DNA of 6,654 bases, from contig DATFLK010000144.1 in the NCBI GenBank assembly GCA_035267815.1, forward strand, positions 1 to 6,654, written 5' to 3'. Each line of letters begins with the position of its first letter. Within the stretch, counting starts at the first letter, position 1. Source of the stretch: DATFLK01 sp035267815 (GTDB taxonomy: Bacteria; Pseudomonadota; Zetaproteobacteria; Mariprofundales; Mariprofundaceae). The translations under genes were made by a program, and so were the position numbers. Below, piece after piece: positions 6,303-6,654 of the stretch. The notes beneath the pieces are model-generated. The model saw nothing but the letters and a program-made list of their open reading frames with translations. It was not told the DNA's origin and searched no databases.

Positions 6303-6654
6303 TCAGGCCGGTAGCGGGTTTTCTTCCGGGTTGTTCCGGTTGCCGGCCGAGTGCACTACGACCCGGTTCCGACCCGAGGTCTTGGCGTGATAAAGGGCGT
6401 GATCGGCGGCCCGGAGCAGTGCCTCGAAACCGCTGTCGCAGCCGCGCGAATCGGCCACGCCGACACTGACGGTGCAGCGAAAGAGTTGGCCCTCCTCGCT
6501 TTGCAGTCCAGTTTCCGAGAAGGCCCTGCGCAGCCTTTCGGCCACATTGTATCCCGCCTCTTTATGAGCGTCCGGCATCAGGATACAGAACTCCTCGCCG
6601 CCGTAGCGGGCGAAGTGGTCCCCGGCGCGGATCTGGTTGCGGACGATGTCGGCG
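6303..6654 (-). CDS. GGDEF-domain protein (probable diguanylate cyclase), N-terminal part beyond window
   Basis: This is the C-terminal 116 or so residues of a GGDEF domain. Diguanylate cyclases join two GTP molecules into the second messenger c-di-GMP. The frame is open to the right edge, and the ATG at 6578 is internal. Counting from the first whole codon at the edge, the signature GGEEF is at residues 18-22, an active-type motif. The sequence RAGD at 9-12 matches the RxxD inhibitory site, five residues before the signature. Downstream are the expected FRCTVSVGVAD strand and the closing block HALYHAKTSGRNRVVVHS. The end carries a short polar tail (GNRNNPEENPLPA). Catalytic and product-inhibition motifs both look intact. 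Any sensor or membrane domain would lie outside the window. The gene ends four bases from the end of the pilin gene, in the opposite direction. Activity is inferred from motifs. Confidence 0.95.
   Translation of the reverse strand, partial: ADIVRNQIRAGDHFARYGGEEFCILMPDAHKEAGYNVAERLRRAFSETGLQSEEGQLFRCTVSVGVADSRGCDSGFEALLRAADHALYHAKTSGRNRVVVHSAGNRNNPEENPLPA

Noticed and set aside
6306..6348. Inverted repeat GGCCGG...CCGGCC near the pilin/GGDEF junction as a bidirectional terminator
   Set aside because: Only a six-base stem, separated by about 31 bases, without a T-run, and inside the GGDEF coding sequence.

Overview
The window is a compact, GC-rich (roughly 60% by eye) stretch of bacterial chromosome carrying eight protein-coding genes and almost no intergenic space. 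Seven genes lie on the plus strand and one on the minus strand. The first and last genes are cut by the window edges. Bacterial housekeeping families (MltG, Tmk, HolB, MetG), a DUF2062 protein close to the proteobacterial form, a PilA-type pilin and a GGDEF enzyme point to a Gram-negative bacterium, most likely a proteobacterium. Class cannot be fixed from sequence reading alone. I see no rRNA, tRNA, CRISPR array, insertion sequence or phage gene.

Bases 2-4190 hold a housekeeping operon: mltG (3' part), a small unnamed gene resembling DUF4911, tmk, holB and metG. The first three junctions are overlaps. mltG/orf85 and orf85/tmk share GTGA, where the stop of one gene lies inside the GTG start region of the next. 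holB uses a ribosome binding site inside the last codons of tmk. metG follows after a 31-base gap. The products act in peptidoglycan strand termination, dTTP synthesis, the replicative clamp loader and Met-tRNA synthesis, so the operon ties growth, replication and translation together. mltG-tmk-holB is a widespread bacterial order. The small gene between mltG and tmk, and metG directly after holB, are the local variations.

Bases 4191-4260 are the only gap that looks like a fresh transcription start. It holds a 10-bp tandem repeat and then an AT-rich stretch ending exactly at the ATG of a DUF2062 membrane protein (4261-4803), which has no Shine-Dalgarno sequence. A fructosamine-kinase-family gene (4827-5711) follows at close spacing.

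Bases 5712-6654 are surface- and signalling-related. There is a type IV pilin-like gene with a strong ribosome binding site and an unusually acidic leader. It ends four bases from the oppositely oriented 3' end of a GGDEF (diguanylate cyclase) gene that runs off the right edge. I found no convincing undescribed system. The most interesting points are the small DUF4911-like gene, the possible leaderless start of the DUF2062 gene, and the atypical pilin beside a c-di-GMP synthase.
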